Origin: Planctomycetota bacterium
GTDB taxonomy: Bacteria > Planctomycetota > Phycisphaerae > UBA1845
NCBI GenBank assembly: GCA_029558835.1
Contig: JAKQDH010000066.1
Location: forward strand, 62,001 to 126,000
Length of the DNA: 64,000 nucleotides
Direction of reading: 5' to 3'
Shown here: positions 53,253-62,490 of the stretch, piece after piece
Layout: every line of letters starts with the position of its first letter
Position numbering within the stretch: position 1 is the stretch's first letter
Position numbers and translations under genes: made by a program
Notes under the pieces: model-generated
Told to the model about the DNA's origin: nothing
The model's database searches: none
What the model saw: the letters and a program-made list of their open reading frames with translations, nothing else

Positions 53253-56200
53253 TGGGGATCATCCGCTTCGCCATTGAAAACCCCGTCAAGGTGGCCGTCA
53301 GCGTGATCCTGGTGGCGCTGTTCGGCGTGCTGAGCGTGTTTCGCATCCCCATCCAGCTCACGCCGGACGTGGACCGCCCGGTGATCATCGTGACGACGAC
53401 GTGGCCGGGAGCGAGCCCGCAGGAAGTGGAGACCGAGATCGTCGACCGCCAGGAGGACCAACTCAAGAGCGTCACCAACCTGACGAAGATGACCTCCACA
53501 GCGCAGGAAGGTTACGCGACCGTGCGGCTGGAGTTCCCGGTGGGCGTGGACCGCAACGTGGCCTACCGGGACGTGTCGGACAAGCTGCGGCAGGTCACGG
53601 ACTACCCGGACCGGGCGAAGGAGCCGACGATCGCCGCCACCGAGGAGAGCCTCGACCAGACGATCGCGTGGCTGATTCTCTACAGCACAGGCGACCTGGA
53701 CGTCACGAAGCTCAAGACGTTCGTCGAGGAGAAGGTCAAGCCGGTGCTGGAACGTGCCGAGGGGGTCGCGGACGTGCCGGTCTACGGCGGGCTGGAGCGG
53801 GAAATCCAGGTCGTGGTGGACCCGTACAAGCTGGCCGCCCGCAAGCTGACCTTCGGCGACCTGGCGGCCGCGCTGCAGAACCAGAATCGCAACATCTCCG
53901 CCGGCACCATTACCCAGGGGAAGCGCGACTACACCTACCGCACCGTGGGCGAGTACCGCAGCCTGGAGGACGTTTCGAACACGGTTATCGCGTTCCAGCC
54001 CGGCGGGCCGGTATACGTGCGCGACGTGGCCACCGTGGTCGACGGCTTCGCCAAGCAGTTCGCCTTCGTCCGCAGCGAGGGGCGTTACGTCATCGCCATG
54101 CCGGCCCGGCGCGAGATTGGCGCGAACGTCATCACCGCGATGGAGAACCTCAAGGAGCAGGTCGCCCTGGTCAACAAGCAGCTCCTCGAGCCCCGCGGCC
54201 TGAAGATCGAGCAGATCTACGACCAGACGGACTACATCTGGAGCTCCATCAACCTGGTGCTCCAGAACATCGCCGTGGGCGGCGCGCTGGCGGTCATCGT
54301 GCTGCTGGTGTTCCTGCGCAGCACCAGCGCCACGGGCATCGTGGCGGTGGCGATCCCGATCTCCGTGGTGGGCTCGTTCCTGGTCATCACCGTGCTCGGT
54401 CGCTCGCTGAACGTGGTCATGCTCGCGGGGATGGCCTTCGCCGTCGGCATGGTCGTGGACAACTCCATCGTGGTGCTGGAGAACATCTACCGGCACCGGT
54501 CGCTGGGCAAGGGGCGGCTGCAAGCGGCGCTGGACGGGGCGCACGAAGTCTGGGGGGCGGTGCTGGCGAGCACGTTAACCACCGTGGCCGTGTTCCTGCC
54601 GGTGATTACCGTGGAGGAAGAGGCGGGCCAGTTGTTCCGCGACATCGCCATCGCGATCGCGGCCGCGGTGAGTCTGTCGCTGCTGGTGTCGGTGCTGGTG
54701 ATCCCGCCGCTGAGTTCGCGGTTCCTGCGGGCGTCCAAGGCCACCTCCGCGGAGGGCGGCAAGCCGTGGGTGTTCGCGTTGTGGGTGGGCCGGCTGGTGG
54801 GCAGGCTGAGCCGGAACCCGCTGGCTCGGGTGGCCATCGTCGTGGGTCTGGCGGGGCTGTCGCTGTGGGGGTCGTGGCTGCTGGCCCCGGCCACCGAGTA
54901 CCTGCCGGCCGGCAACCAGAACCTCGTCTTCGGCATGTTGTTCTGCCCGCCGGGTTACGCGATCGACGAGTACAAGCGCATGGCCGCCTTGATCGAGGAC
55001 GGTGATCCTGATGACCCCCTCGACGGCATCCGACCCTTCTGGGAGGCGCAACTGGGGTCCGCCGAGGCCGCGGAACTGCGCCCCGTGCAGATGACCGTGG
55101 GCCGCGAGCAGACCGTCGTTCGCGAGGTGCAACCGCCGCCGATGAAGAACTTCTTCTACGTTGCCTACGGCAGCATGGCCTTCATGGGCTGCACGTCGGA
55201 GGTGGAAACCGTCGTCAAGCCGCTGGAGCAGGTGATGCAGAACGCGGCCGCGCGCATCCCCGGGGTGTTCGCCGGCTTCCGGCAGATTTCGCTGTTCGCC
55301 TCCGGCGAATCCAGCGGCAACACCGTGGACCTGGAGATTCGCGGAGACGACATCAACGAGGTGAGCGCGGCCGCCGGGCTCATCCTCGGGGCGGTCATGC
55401 AGGCCGGCTACGAGTACCCGCAACCCAGCCCCGCGAACTTCGACCAGGGGCGCCCGGAGGTGCGCCTGGTGCCGAAGCGGACGCAGGCGGCCGAGCTGGG
55501 CATGAGCGTTGCCAGCGTGGGTTTCGTCGGCGAGGCCCTGGTCAAGGGCGCCTACATTGGTGAGTTCAACGACCACGGCGACAAGATTGACATGGTCATC
55601 AAGGTGGCCGGTACCGAGAACGCCTCCCCCCACGAGCTGGCACAGATTCCCGTCTACACACCGGCCGGTCGCCTGGTGACGCTGGCGGCCGTCGTGAACA
55701 CGGAAAACACCACCGCGCCGCAGGAGATCCGCCACATCGAGGAAATGAGCGCGGTGCGGCTCTCCATTCAGCCGAAAATGGGCGTACCGTTGCAGGAGAC
55801 CATGCGCGAGCTGGAGGAGGACATCATCGGTCCGCTAAGGGCGCGGGGGCTCATCGGTCCCGGGATCATCACCAACCTGGCCGGTACCGCCGACAAGCTC
55901 ACCCAGACGCTGCGCGCGCTGCTGGGCGATTTCCGGGGGACGGTGACCCGGCCGCGGCTGCTGGGCTGGTCCGTGCCGGCCAGTTGCGCGGTGCTCAGCC
56001 TGGTGGCGGCAGTCATGCTGGTGCCGGTCTGGACCCTGCTGCGCCGCCGTCTTGCCGCCGGCGTCACGGCCGGCCTCGTGGTTGCGCTGGTGGGCGGCTT
56101 CTTCCTGCTTAATCCGCCCCTGCTGCTGATGGCGCTGCAATCACGCATGCTGCTCGCGCTGGTGGTGACCTACCTGCTGATGGCCGCCCTGTTCGAGTCG

Positions 56201-56761
56201 TTCGTCTATCCGCTGCTGATCATGTTCACGGTGCCGCTGGCGGCCGTGGGCGGCTTCGCCGGCCTGGCGATCGTGCACTGGGTGAGCCTGTACGACGTCA
56301 CCGCGCCGATCCAGCAGCTTGACGTGGTGACGATGCTGGGCTTTGTGATCCTGATCGGCGTCGTGGTCAACAACGCCATCCTGATCGTCCACCAGGCACT
56401 AACGTTCATGCGGCGCGACGGGATGCCGCACGCCGAGGCAGTCGTGCTGTCGGTGCAGACCCGCACCCGCCCGATCTTCATGTCTTCCTTCACCTCGATC
56501 GTGGGCATGCTGCCGCTGGTGATCACGCCTGGGGCGGGCAGCGAGTTGTACCGGGGGCTGGGCAGCGTCATGGTCGGCGGGCTGCTGGTGGCAACGCTGT
56601 TCACGCTGGTGCTGGTACCGCTGGCGTTCACATTGTTCCTCGACGTGCAAGCCTGGGCAAAGCGGACGCTGGCGGCCGGCTCAGCCCCGGCGCGGCCTGC
56701 CCCCGTGTCGGCGGGTGGCGAGGCGGAACCCGCCGCTGCGACGCCGGGTTCCGGTAACTGA
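53252..56761 (+). CDS. RND efflux permease (HAE1/AcrB-like), with extra membrane insertion
   Basis: A 1169-aa inner-membrane proton-driven pump. The first helix (VKVAVSVILVALFGVLSVF) is followed by a periplasmic loop; the TM4 motif GMVVDNSIVVLENIYRH carries the proton-relay Asp. Helices of the first half (IVLLVFLRSTSATGIVAVAIP) and second half (LLALVVTYLLMAALFESFVYPL, VVTMLGFVILIGVVVNNAIL) match HAE1 exporters. Between about residues 895 and 960 an added hydrophobic stretch (WSVPASCAVLSLVAAVMLVP, then GVTAGLVVALVGGFFLL) is not expected in AcrB, accounting for part of the extra length over about 1040 aa. Substrates are unknown. The C-terminal tail is Ala/Pro-rich. Its start overlaps the adaptor stop. 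Confidence 0.92.
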   Translation: MGIIRFAIENPVKVAVSVILVALFGVLSVFRIPIQLTPDVDRPVIIVTTTWPGASPQEVETEIVDRQEDQLKSVTNLTKMTSTAQEGYATVRLEFPVGVDRNVAYRDVSDKLRQVTDYPDRAKEPTIAATEESLDQTIAWLILYSTGDLDVTKLKTFVEEKVKPVLERAEGVADVPVYGGLEREIQVVVDPYKLAARKLTFGDLAAALQNQNRNISAGTITQGKRDYTYRTVGEYRSLEDVSNTVIAFQPGGPVYVRDVATVVDGFAKQFAFVRSEGRYVIAMPARREIGANVITAMENLKEQVALVNKQLLEPRGLKIEQIYDQTDYIWSSINLVLQNIAVGGALAVIVLLVFLRSTSATGIVAVAIPISVVGSFLVITVLGRSLNVVMLAGMAFAVGMVVDNSIVVLENIYRHRSLGKGRLQAALDGAHEVWGAVLASTLTTVAVFLPVITVEEEAGQLFRDIAIAIAAAVSLSLLVSVLVIPPLSSRFLRASKATSAEGGKPWVFALWVGRLVGRLSRNPLARVAIVVGLAGLSLWGSWLLAPATEYLPAGNQNLVFGMLFCPPGYAIDEYKRMAALIEDGDPDDPLDGIRPFWEAQLGSAEAAELRPVQMTVGREQTVVREVQPPPMKNFFYVAYGSMAFMGCTSEVETVVKPLEQVMQNAAARIPGVFAGFRQISLFASGESSGNTVDLEIRGDDINEVSAAAGLILGAVMQAGYEYPQPSPANFDQGRPEVRLVPKRTQAAELGMSVASVGFVGEALVKGAYIGEFNDHGDKIDMVIKVAGTENASPHELAQIPVYTPAGRLVTLAAVVNTENTTAPQEIRHIEEMSAVRLSIQPKMGVPLQETMRELEEDIIGPLRARGLIGPGIITNLAGTADKLTQTLRALLGDFRGTVTRPRLLGWSVPASCAVLSLVAAVMLVPVWTLLRRRLAAGVTAGLVVALVGGFFLLNPPLLLMALQSRMLLALVVTYLLMAALFESFVYPLLIMFTVPLAAVGGFAGLAIVHWVSLYDVTAPIQQLDVVTMLGFVILIGVVVNNAILIVHQALTFMRRDGMPHAEAVVLSVQTRTRPIFMSSFTSIVGMLPLVITPGAGSELYRGLGSVMVGGLLVATLFTLVLVPLAFTLFLDVQAWAKRTLAAGSAPARPAPVSAGGEAEPAAATPGSGN

Positions 56762-57584
56762 TGCCACCGCGCGGCACGAAGGCGGACCTCGACCGCTGCG
56801 CGCGCCCACGGCGGGTGATGCGCGCCGGCCCCCCGTTCGTGACGCCGGAGCGTCAAGCTGAAGGTGTTTTCTGCCCTCCCGGGCTCCGCGGACACCGCCC
56901 GCAACAGACATAAATCCATGCCCGGACGGGGTTTACGGACATCTGCGGAATCTGCGGAAAATACTTTGCCAACCCGGTCCGTGTATTCGATATAGGAGTA
57001 GAGCGCACCTGGTGCGCTGGACTGTTTTCTTCCTCCTCCTCCTTCTGCGTGGGCACTCGCCAGAGCGGCCGATCACCGGTCTGGCGAGTGCCGTTTTATG
57101 TCCCTCCCCGCATACTCAGCGCGCGCGGGGCTGGGCGTCGCTATCCGGATGGTGCGTGCGCCCTCCGGGCGCAGGGGGGATGAAAAGAGTAGTCCCGCCT
57201 CCAGGGCCTGGAAGGCCCTGGCAACGATCGTGCGCCCTCCGGGCGAGGATGCGAGTGTCTCCCGGCTCGGAGCCAGCACGCTGCGGGTGGAGAACCAACG
57301 CCCTACAGGCGGAGAATCAACGCACAGCGGGTGGAGAACCAACGCACTGCGGGCGGAGAACCAACGTGCTCCTCCGCCCGGAGGGCGGACGGTCGTTGCC
57401 AGGGACTTCGAGTCCCTGGGAAGCCGCCCGCTTTCTTCTCGTTCTTCTTCTCTTCAGTCCGCCCGGAGGGCGGACGAAGCGGCGACGCGCCCTCGACTGC
57501 CGCGCTTCGGCACCACCGCGCCAGCGGCGACCGTCGCGAGGCCGACGGACGCCGAGACTGGCGGGCAGATTCGGGCTTGCCAGT
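56762..57584. other. Repeat-filled intergenic region
   Basis: No gene is supported. It holds a CGGACATCTGCGGAATCTGC word (56936-56960), a composite inverted-repeat element (57160-57470) and in its middle a 22-bp tandem array (57277-57364). Confidence 0.65.
57160..57470. repeat. Composite inverted-repeat element, copy 2, with 22-bp tandem array
   Basis: Arms match 27385-27640: CCTCCAGGGCCTGGAAGGCC and GTGCGCCCTCCGGGCG at left, and inverted CCAGGGACTTCGAGTCCCTG with GCCCGGAGGGCGGACG at right. Between the arms are four exact-length 22-bp units ending GGAGAACCAA (57277-57364). Confidence 0.7.
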
Positions 57585-58169
57585 TCAGGACTCGCGCTGG
57601 CGATACAAGGTGGGATCGATCACGCGCGCCATCGCTTCCTGGTTCAGACCGCCCAGAAAGTCGCTGAGGGCGCGAATCGGCGGCAACGGCTCCCGCAACA
57701 GCTCGTTGTAATGGACGTAGTGGACGCGGAAGTTCGGCTGCGCCGCCAGCCACTGGTAGCACTTGTCAAGCTGGGCCTGGAACACCCGGAGGAGCTGCGC
57801 CGCATCGAGGTTGCCGCCCGGCTTGCCGCTGTGCTGCAGCATCACATCCTGTGAACGGATGACCTCCTCCAGTTGCCGCTGCATGAACACGACGCGGTAC
57901 ACCCGGTCCGGCGGCAGGTCGTACAATAGCATGTACACCATCTTGACGACCTTGCCGGACGCCCGCGCCAGCCACGAGGGGTCGGCCTTGGTCTTCTTGA
58001 CCGCTTCAAACTCGTAGTATCCCCGGGGATTATCCTCGTCCGCGGTGCGGATCCCGTCGGTCAAAGCCGACAGCCCGCCGGCCTCGAGCATCTGCATCAT
58101 CAGCGAGGTCCCCGACCGCGGCAGGCCGGAGACGATGGTGATAGGTGCGTCAGATGGTGGGCACATCAT
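57585..58169 (-). CDS. Sulfotransferase family protein
   Basis: A 194-aa P-loop protein. TIVSGLPRSGTSLMMQMLEAGG contains the 5'-PSB loop (GLPRSGTS, residues 14-21), the PAPS-binding motif of sulfotransferases, and VYRVVFMQRQLEEVIRSQDVML carries the 3'-PB region with a conserved Arg and Ser. It is shorter than typical sulfotransferases (about 250-300 aa) but looks complete. The enzyme should transfer sulfate from PAPS to a sugar, lipid or protein; the acceptor is unknown. ATG 58169 or 58166 may start. It lies 129 bases after frr on the same strand, with a short-period repeat between them (58200-58295). Confidence 0.85.
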   Translation of the reverse strand: MMCPPSDAPITIVSGLPRSGTSLMMQMLEAGGLSALTDGIRTADEDNPRGYYEFEAVKKTKADPSWLARASGKVVKMVYMLLYDLPPDRVYRVVFMQRQLEEVIRSQDVMLQHSGKPGGNLDAAQLLRVFQAQLDKCYQWLAAQPNFRVHYVHYNELLREPLPPIRALSDFLGGLNQEAMARVIDPTLYRQRES

Positions 58170-58199
58170 TCCTGTTCGCTACCACATGCCCGACGCAAC

Positions 58200-58297
58200 G
58201 TCGGGAGTCCGGAATGAAGAAGGCACAAGGAAGAAGGCAGAGAGACTTCGCTGCTTCTCTGCATTCTTCATTCTCCATTCTGCATTCCTCTGGAGTC
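58200..58297. repeat. Short-period polypurine/polypyrimidine repeat
   Basis: GGAATGAAGAAGGCACAAGG and TGCATTCTTCATTCTCCATT are mirror-like, with words of 7-8 bases repeated. It lies between frr and the sulfotransferase gene. A similar run is at 24685-24715. Confidence 0.6.
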
Positions 58298-58864
58298 CTA
58301 GACTTCCTCGATCTCCGCCGCCTTCACTTTGACCAGCGCGTCGATATCGTCCTCGTACTTCTTGGTGAGCTTCTGGATGCGGTCCTTGGCATCCTTGGCC
58401 TCGTCCTCGCTGGCCGTCTTGGCCTTCTCGACGGCGTCGATGGCCTTGTTCGTGTCGCGGCGCACATTGCGCACGGTAATCTTCTGGGCCTCGGCCATCT
58501 TGCGGACCTGCTGGACGAGTTGCTGCCGGCGCTCGCCGGACAGCGGCGGCACCGGCAGGCGAATGGCCTTGCCGTCGTTCATCGGCGCGATCCCCAGGTC
58601 CGACGTTTGCAGCCCCTTGTCGATGTCCTTCAGCGTGCCGGGATCGAAGGGCTTGATCATCAGCGTCCCCGGATCGGGCACCGAGATGCTCGCCAGTTCG
58701 CGCAGCTCCATCGTGCTGCCGTAACTGGCCACCGCGATCCGCAGGTGCTCCACCAACCCGGGATGGGCACGCCCGGTGCGCACCCCGCGCAGCTCCTGCT
58801 TGAGAAACTCGATGGCCTTGGTCATCTTGGCCGTGCAGTCCTTCTCGATCTGACTGATCGTCAT
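58298..58864 (-). CDS. frr: Ribosome recycling factor
   Basis: A 188-aa RRF with the three-helix bundle and beta/alpha domain. MTKAIEFLKQELRGVRTGRAHPGLVEHL is the classical N-terminal signature with the Arg cluster, and VRNVRRDTNKAI is the conserved third-helix start. RRF with EF-G splits post-termination ribosomes. The start overlaps the pyrH stop by four bases (ATGA), so translation is coupled. Order rpsB-tsf-pyrH-frr is the conserved bacterial layout, here with larger gaps before tsf. Confidence 0.97.
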   Translation of the reverse strand: MTISQIEKDCTAKMTKAIEFLKQELRGVRTGRAHPGLVEHLRIAVASYGSTMELRELASISVPDPGTLMIKPFDPGTLKDIDKGLQTSDLGIAPMNDGKAIRLPVPPLSGERRQQLVQQVRKMAEAQKITVRNVRRDTNKAIDAVEKAKTASEDEAKDAKDRIQKLTKKYEDDIDALVKVKAAEIEEV

Positions 58865-59676
58865 CGCCGCACTCCTGGACCCGCCGCGGACGCGGACCTT
58901 CCGCCCGGCGCGGCCGCGCCGCCTTCCGCCGCTGCCCCCGCGTCAATGATGGTACCAACCTTCTCGCCCAGCACCACCGCCCGCATGTTGCCCGGTCGCT
59001 TCAGGTCGAACACGATGATGGGGATCCGGCCACGCTGACAGAGGTCCACGGCGCTCACGTCCATGACGGCCAGCCGCCGGTCGATGACCTCGTTGTAGGT
59101 GAGGTGCTCGATCCGGCGGGCGGCAGGGTCGGTCACCGGGTCGGCCGTGTACACCCCGTCCACCTTGGTCGCCTTCAGCAGCACGTCGGCACGGACCTCG
59201 GTGGCCCGCAGGGCGCCGCCGGTGTCGGTGGTCACGTACGGGTTGCCGGTGCCGCCCGCGAAGATGACCACCCGCCCCTTCTCCAGGTGCCGGATCGCCC
59301 GCCGCCGGATGAAACGCTCGCAAACCCGGTCTATCGAAATGGCGCTCTGCACCCGGGTGGGCACGCCGAGGGCCTCCAGCGTGTCCTGAAACGCCACGGC
59401 GTTCAGCACCGTCGCCAGCATGCCCATGTAATGTCCGGTGGTTTCCTCGATGAGCGAGTCGCGGACGATGGTGTGCCCACGGATGATGTTGCCCCCGCCG
59501 ACCACGACCGCAAGCTGCACGCCCAGGTCGACGACGAGCTTGACCTCCTCCGCCACCCGGCGCAGTTCACCCCCATCGACGCCCCCCCGACCGGGGACGC
59601 AGAAAGCCTCCCCGCTGATCTTCAGCAGGACCCGGCGGTAGCGCGGCTCCGCGGGGCAGAGCATGCCGGATGTCAT
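58861..59676 (-). CDS. pyrH: UMP kinase
   Basis: A 271-aa amino-acid-kinase-fold UMP kinase. RYRRVLLKISGEAF, VVGGGNIIRG, TDTGGALRATEVRADVLLKATKVDGVYTADP (in pieces) and MDVSAVDLC are PyrH signatures. It phosphorylates UMP to UDP and is commonly feedback-regulated by UTP. A GTG at 59751 would give 296 aa with 25 extra unconserved residues and no ribosome site; ATG 59676 is preferred since GGAG lies close upstream and the family N-terminus begins soon after. The C-terminus has an extra Ala/Gly-rich tail (GAAAEGGAAAPGG). Overlaps frr by four bases. Confidence 0.96.
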   Translation of the reverse strand: MTSGMLCPAEPRYRRVLLKISGEAFCVPGRGGVDGGELRRVAEEVKLVVDLGVQLAVVVGGGNIIRGHTIVRDSLIEETTGHYMGMLATVLNAVAFQDTLEALGVPTRVQSAISIDRVCERFIRRRAIRHLEKGRVVIFAGGTGNPYVTTDTGGALRATEVRADVLLKATKVDGVYTADPVTDPAARRIEHLTYNEVIDRRLAVMDVSAVDLCQRGRIPIIVFDLKRPGNMRAVVLGEKVGTIIDAGAAAEGGAAAPGGRSASAAGPGVRR

Positions 59677-59829
59677 CGGCTCCGGGGCTAGGCGACTGCC
59701 GACCGGGGCCGACGCTGCCGATGTTGACGACGGCGCGGAAGGATCGTTCACGGGGGTGGTTTCCTACGCAAGCACTACCGGCGCGAGCCCGGCCCCGCGC
59801 CACGCCTCGAACGGCGCACCGGGCGGCTT

Positions 59830-60660
59830 CTAGCCCCCCACGACCATGATGACCATGTCCACCACCGCGCTCACGCCGGCCGCCTTGAGCACCTCGCCTA
59901 CCGTCTTCTTGCCGTACACGTCGCTACGGGCGTGAAGCTGCTCCATCAGGGCCTTCTGGGCGTAGAACGCGTTGACCTGACCGGCCACGATCTTGTCCAC
60001 GATCTGCTCCGGCTTGCCCTCCGCGACCGCCACCTCGCGGGCCAGGGAGCGTACCTTCTCCACGTCGGCCGCCGGGATGGCGGACCGGTCGATCGCCAGC
60101 GGCTTGGCGAACGCCGTGTGCATGCACAGGTCGGCCGCCACGCTCTCCGAACTCGGAGCGGCGTCCAGCGCCAGCAGCACGCCGGTCTTGCCGTCGTGGT
60201 GCACGTAGGAGGTGACAAACTCCCCGATGACGCGCCGGCAGCGAATCAGGTTCATCGTCTCCCGCATCTTGCCGTAGACTTCGGTGAACCGGCTCTCGAT
60301 CTCCGGGGCGTTGCGGATGGTGTCGGGATGCGGCGCCGCCTCGCGTCCCGAGGCGACCTTCTTGGCCATGGCGTTGGCCAAGTCGATGAACACCTCGTTG
60401 ACCGCCACCGGCGCCGTCTCGCAGCGCAGCTCGACCATGGCGCCCACCTTGCGCGTCCCGTCGATGAAGACGCCGATGCGTCCCTCCCCGGTCTCGCGTC
60501 CGGCGCGCTCGGCCATCTTGCCCTTGTGCTTCTTGCGCAGCCAATCCTTGGCCGCCTCGAGGTCGCCGTTGTTTTCCATCAGCGCCTGCTTGCACTCCAT
60601 CATGGGCAGGCCGGTCGTCTCGCGCAAATCCTTCACCATCTGGGGACTAACGTTCGCCAT
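59830..60660 (-). CDS. tsf: Elongation factor Ts
   Basis: A 276-aa EF-Ts. VSPQMVKDLRETTGLPMMECKQAL is the N-terminal UBA-like domain, followed by the TDF-equivalent segment (FIDLANAMAKKVA) and the two core subdomains. It exchanges GDP on EF-Tu. It is the standard partner of rpsB, but here 445 bases of repeats separate them, so a separate promoter is possible. GAGG lies before ATG 60660. The stop is followed by a 153-base gap and then pyrH. Confidence 0.96.
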   Translation of the reverse strand: MANVSPQMVKDLRETTGLPMMECKQALMENNGDLEAAKDWLRKKHKGKMAERAGRETGEGRIGVFIDGTRKVGAMVELRCETAPVAVNEVFIDLANAMAKKVASGREAAPHPDTIRNAPEIESRFTEVYGKMRETMNLIRCRRVIGEFVTSYVHHDGKTGVLLALDAAPSSESVAADLCMHTAFAKPLAIDRSAIPAADVEKVRSLAREVAVAEGKPEQIVDKIVAGQVNAFYAQKALMEQLHARSDVYGKKTVGEVLKAAGVSAVVDMVIMVVGG

Positions 60661-61105
60661 GTTGCTACAACCTCTTACTGCTCACGAGCACCACGGGCGA
60701 CAGCCGCCCGCCTGCATCGCGAGTGAATTCACTTCGTCAAGGACTCTCGTTAACCGCGAGTGCCCCACCCTCTCACCCCTGGGGCGCAAACCCCGGGCAT
60801 CCTGCCCGCCACGAACCGATACGCGCGCACCGTCGCACGCGGCACCTTGCCCGTCGTGGCGTGGCACGGGCATCCTGCCCGTGTTCTCCACGGAGGGAAA
60901 CCACCACTCCGCGCCGTCCGGATGAACCCAATCGCCAACCGCGGCCGGGGATGGCATTCCCTCTCTACCGCTCACTGGCTGCGGTCCCGCCCCGGCCGAG
61001 CCGACGTCGGTACACCGCCGGCGACTCGGGATTGCCGATCCGAACCGCAACCATCAGGGAGCGGACGACCTTCAGCGCCGGCGTCACCCGATCGGGCTGG
61101 TCCGT
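60661..61105. other. Repeat-bearing gap between rpsB and tsf
   Basis: It holds GTGGCACGGGCATCCTGCCC (60862-60885), GGGCATCCTGCCC (60797-60812) and similar words. No gene is supported. In most bacteria this gap is under 150 bases. Confidence 0.6.
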
Positions 61106-61993
61106 TCAGCTTCCGGGCTCCCGGTGCGGCTCACCCGCCTGACCGCTGCCGGCATCACTCGCCGGCGGTCGGGACGACACGCGTGGTTCGCCCACCTGCC
61201 CATGCGCCTCTCGCGCCGCCTCAGCCATCGCCTCCGGCACGCGTGCCTCGGCCTCCCCGGGCCGCCGCGTTCCGCGACTGTGCCCGTCGTCCTTCTCGCG
61301 GGCGTGCTGCCGCCCGCGCAACCCCTCCTCCACGGCATCCGTGAGCTGCGTGAGGACCACCTCGATGGCCCGCATCGCGTCGTCGTTGCCCGGAATGGGA
61401 AGGTCGGCAAAGGTCGGGTCGGAGTCCGTGTCGATCAGGCAGATCGTCGGGATGCCGAGCTTGCGCGCCTCGCGCACCGCGTTGCGTTCCCGGTGCACGT
61501 CGATGACGACCAAGGCGCCGGGGAGTTTGTTCATGATGCGGACGCCTTCCAGGTTCCGCTTGATCTTGCGCAGCTCCCGGGCCCGTGACGACCGCATCTT
61601 CTTGCTGTATTCCTGCTCCGCGCCGCTGGCGACCTCGCCTTCGAGTTCCTCCAGGCGGGCCAGCCGCGAGCGGATCGTCCGAAAGTTCGTCAGCATGCCG
61701 CCCAGCCAGCGCTCCGCCACCCAGGGCATCTTCACGCGCGTCGCCTGGGTCATGATGTGCGGGCGGGCCTGCCGCTTGGTACCCACATACAACACGTCTT
61801 CACCCTCGGCCACACACCGCGCGATAAATTTCTTGGCGCGCAGCAGACCCTTCACCGTCTCGCGAATGTCGATGATGTGGATCAGGTTGCGCTTGCCGAA
61901 GATGTAGGGCTTCATCCTCGGGTTCCACCGGCTCACGCGATGGCCGTAGTGAATTCCTGCGTCAACTAGTTGACTGACCAACTCCGATGCCAA
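61106..61993 (-). CDS. rpsB: 30S ribosomal protein S2
   Basis: A 295-aa S2. LVDAGIHYGHRVSRWNPRMKPYIFGKRNLIHIIDI is the S2 signature (in part HRVSRWNPRMKPYIFG), with WLGGMLTNFRTI and ALVVIDVHRERNAVREA further on. S2 binds the 30S subunit platform and, with S1, mRNA. The last 60 residues are charged and low-complexity (EKDDGHSRGTRRPGEA...), longer than in most bacteria (about 240 aa). The start codon is TTG 61993; GGAGG lies seven bases upstream (62001-62005) and the conserved protein begins immediately. First of the rpsB-tsf-pyrH-frr group. Confidence 0.96.
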   Translation of the reverse strand: MASELVSQLVDAGIHYGHRVSRWNPRMKPYIFGKRNLIHIIDIRETVKGLLRAKKFIARCVAEGEDVLYVGTKRQARPHIMTQATRVKMPWVAERWLGGMLTNFRTIRSRLARLEELEGEVASGAEQEYSKKMRSSRARELRKIKRNLEGVRIMNKLPGALVVIDVHRERNAVREARKLGIPTICLIDTDSDPTFADLPIPGNDDAMRAIEVVLTQLTDAVEEGLRGRQHAREKDDGHSRGTRRPGEAEARVPEAMAEAAREAHGQVGEPRVSSRPPASDAGSGQAGEPHREPGS

Positions 61994-62053
61994 AAAGTAA
62001 CCTCCACTTACGGGGTCTCAGACCTCCACCGCACCGCTGCGGCGGAATCCCGC

Positions 62054-62081
62054 ACTCTACCATATCGGCACCAGGGTTCAA
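62054..62081 (-). promoter_or_regulatory. Candidate rpsB promoter
   Basis: Minus strand: -35 TTGAAC (62081-62076), 16-base spacer, -10 TAGAGT (62059-62054). Each matches 4 of 6 consensus positions. The start would be near 62047, about 54 bases before TTG 61993. Confidence 0.4.
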
Positions 62082-62477
62082 GACACCACGACTGCCGCCC
62101 GCCCTACGTTGCCCCCGCGACCCAGGTAGGCCGGGTTCCACCCGCCGCCGCCCCGTAGGGCGGGTTCCTCCCGCCATCGCTCCGAACGGTGAGCCCCCGG
62201 CGGGCAAAGCCCGCCCTACGTTGCCCCCGCAACCCAGGTAGGCCGGGTTCCACCCGCCACGCCCTGTAGGGCGGGTTCCTCCCGCCGCCGGCCCGAAGGG
62301 CGGGTTTCACCTGCCATCGCTCCGAACGGTAAGCCCCCGCGGGCGGTCCTGCGGTTGAAGTGGCCGGCGACCTGCCTTAGCGTGCGTACGCGATATTGTG
62401 CCCCCCCACCCGGGGGGGACGGCCTTGCCGACCCCGTCAGGGGGCACAAAGGCTGCGGCACGCGTTTCTAGACGCCG

Positions 62478-62483
62478 TATGAT
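62478..62483 (+). promoter_or_regulatory. -10 box of a probable leaderless lpxB promoter
   Basis: TATGAT lies seven bases before ATG 62491, the same distance as the TATAAT of hpt. No good -35 was found. Confidence 0.45.
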
Positions 62484-62490
62484 ACCAGGG

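Larger units (their letters stand above)
61994..62490. other. Repeat-bearing region between divergent rpsB and lpxB
   Basis: A candidate rpsB promoter is read on the minus strand: TTGAAC (62076-62081) and TAGAGT (62054-62059), 16 bases apart. From 62100 to 62345 words such as GTAGGGCGGGTTCCTCCCGC and GGCAAAGCCCGCCCTACG recur four times. A TATGAT box lies seven bases before the lpxB ATG. No gene is supported. Confidence 0.6.

Noticed and set aside
57277..57364. A possible CRISPR array (four 22-bp repeats)
   Set aside because: Units are adjacent with no spacers between them and no cas genes are in the window.
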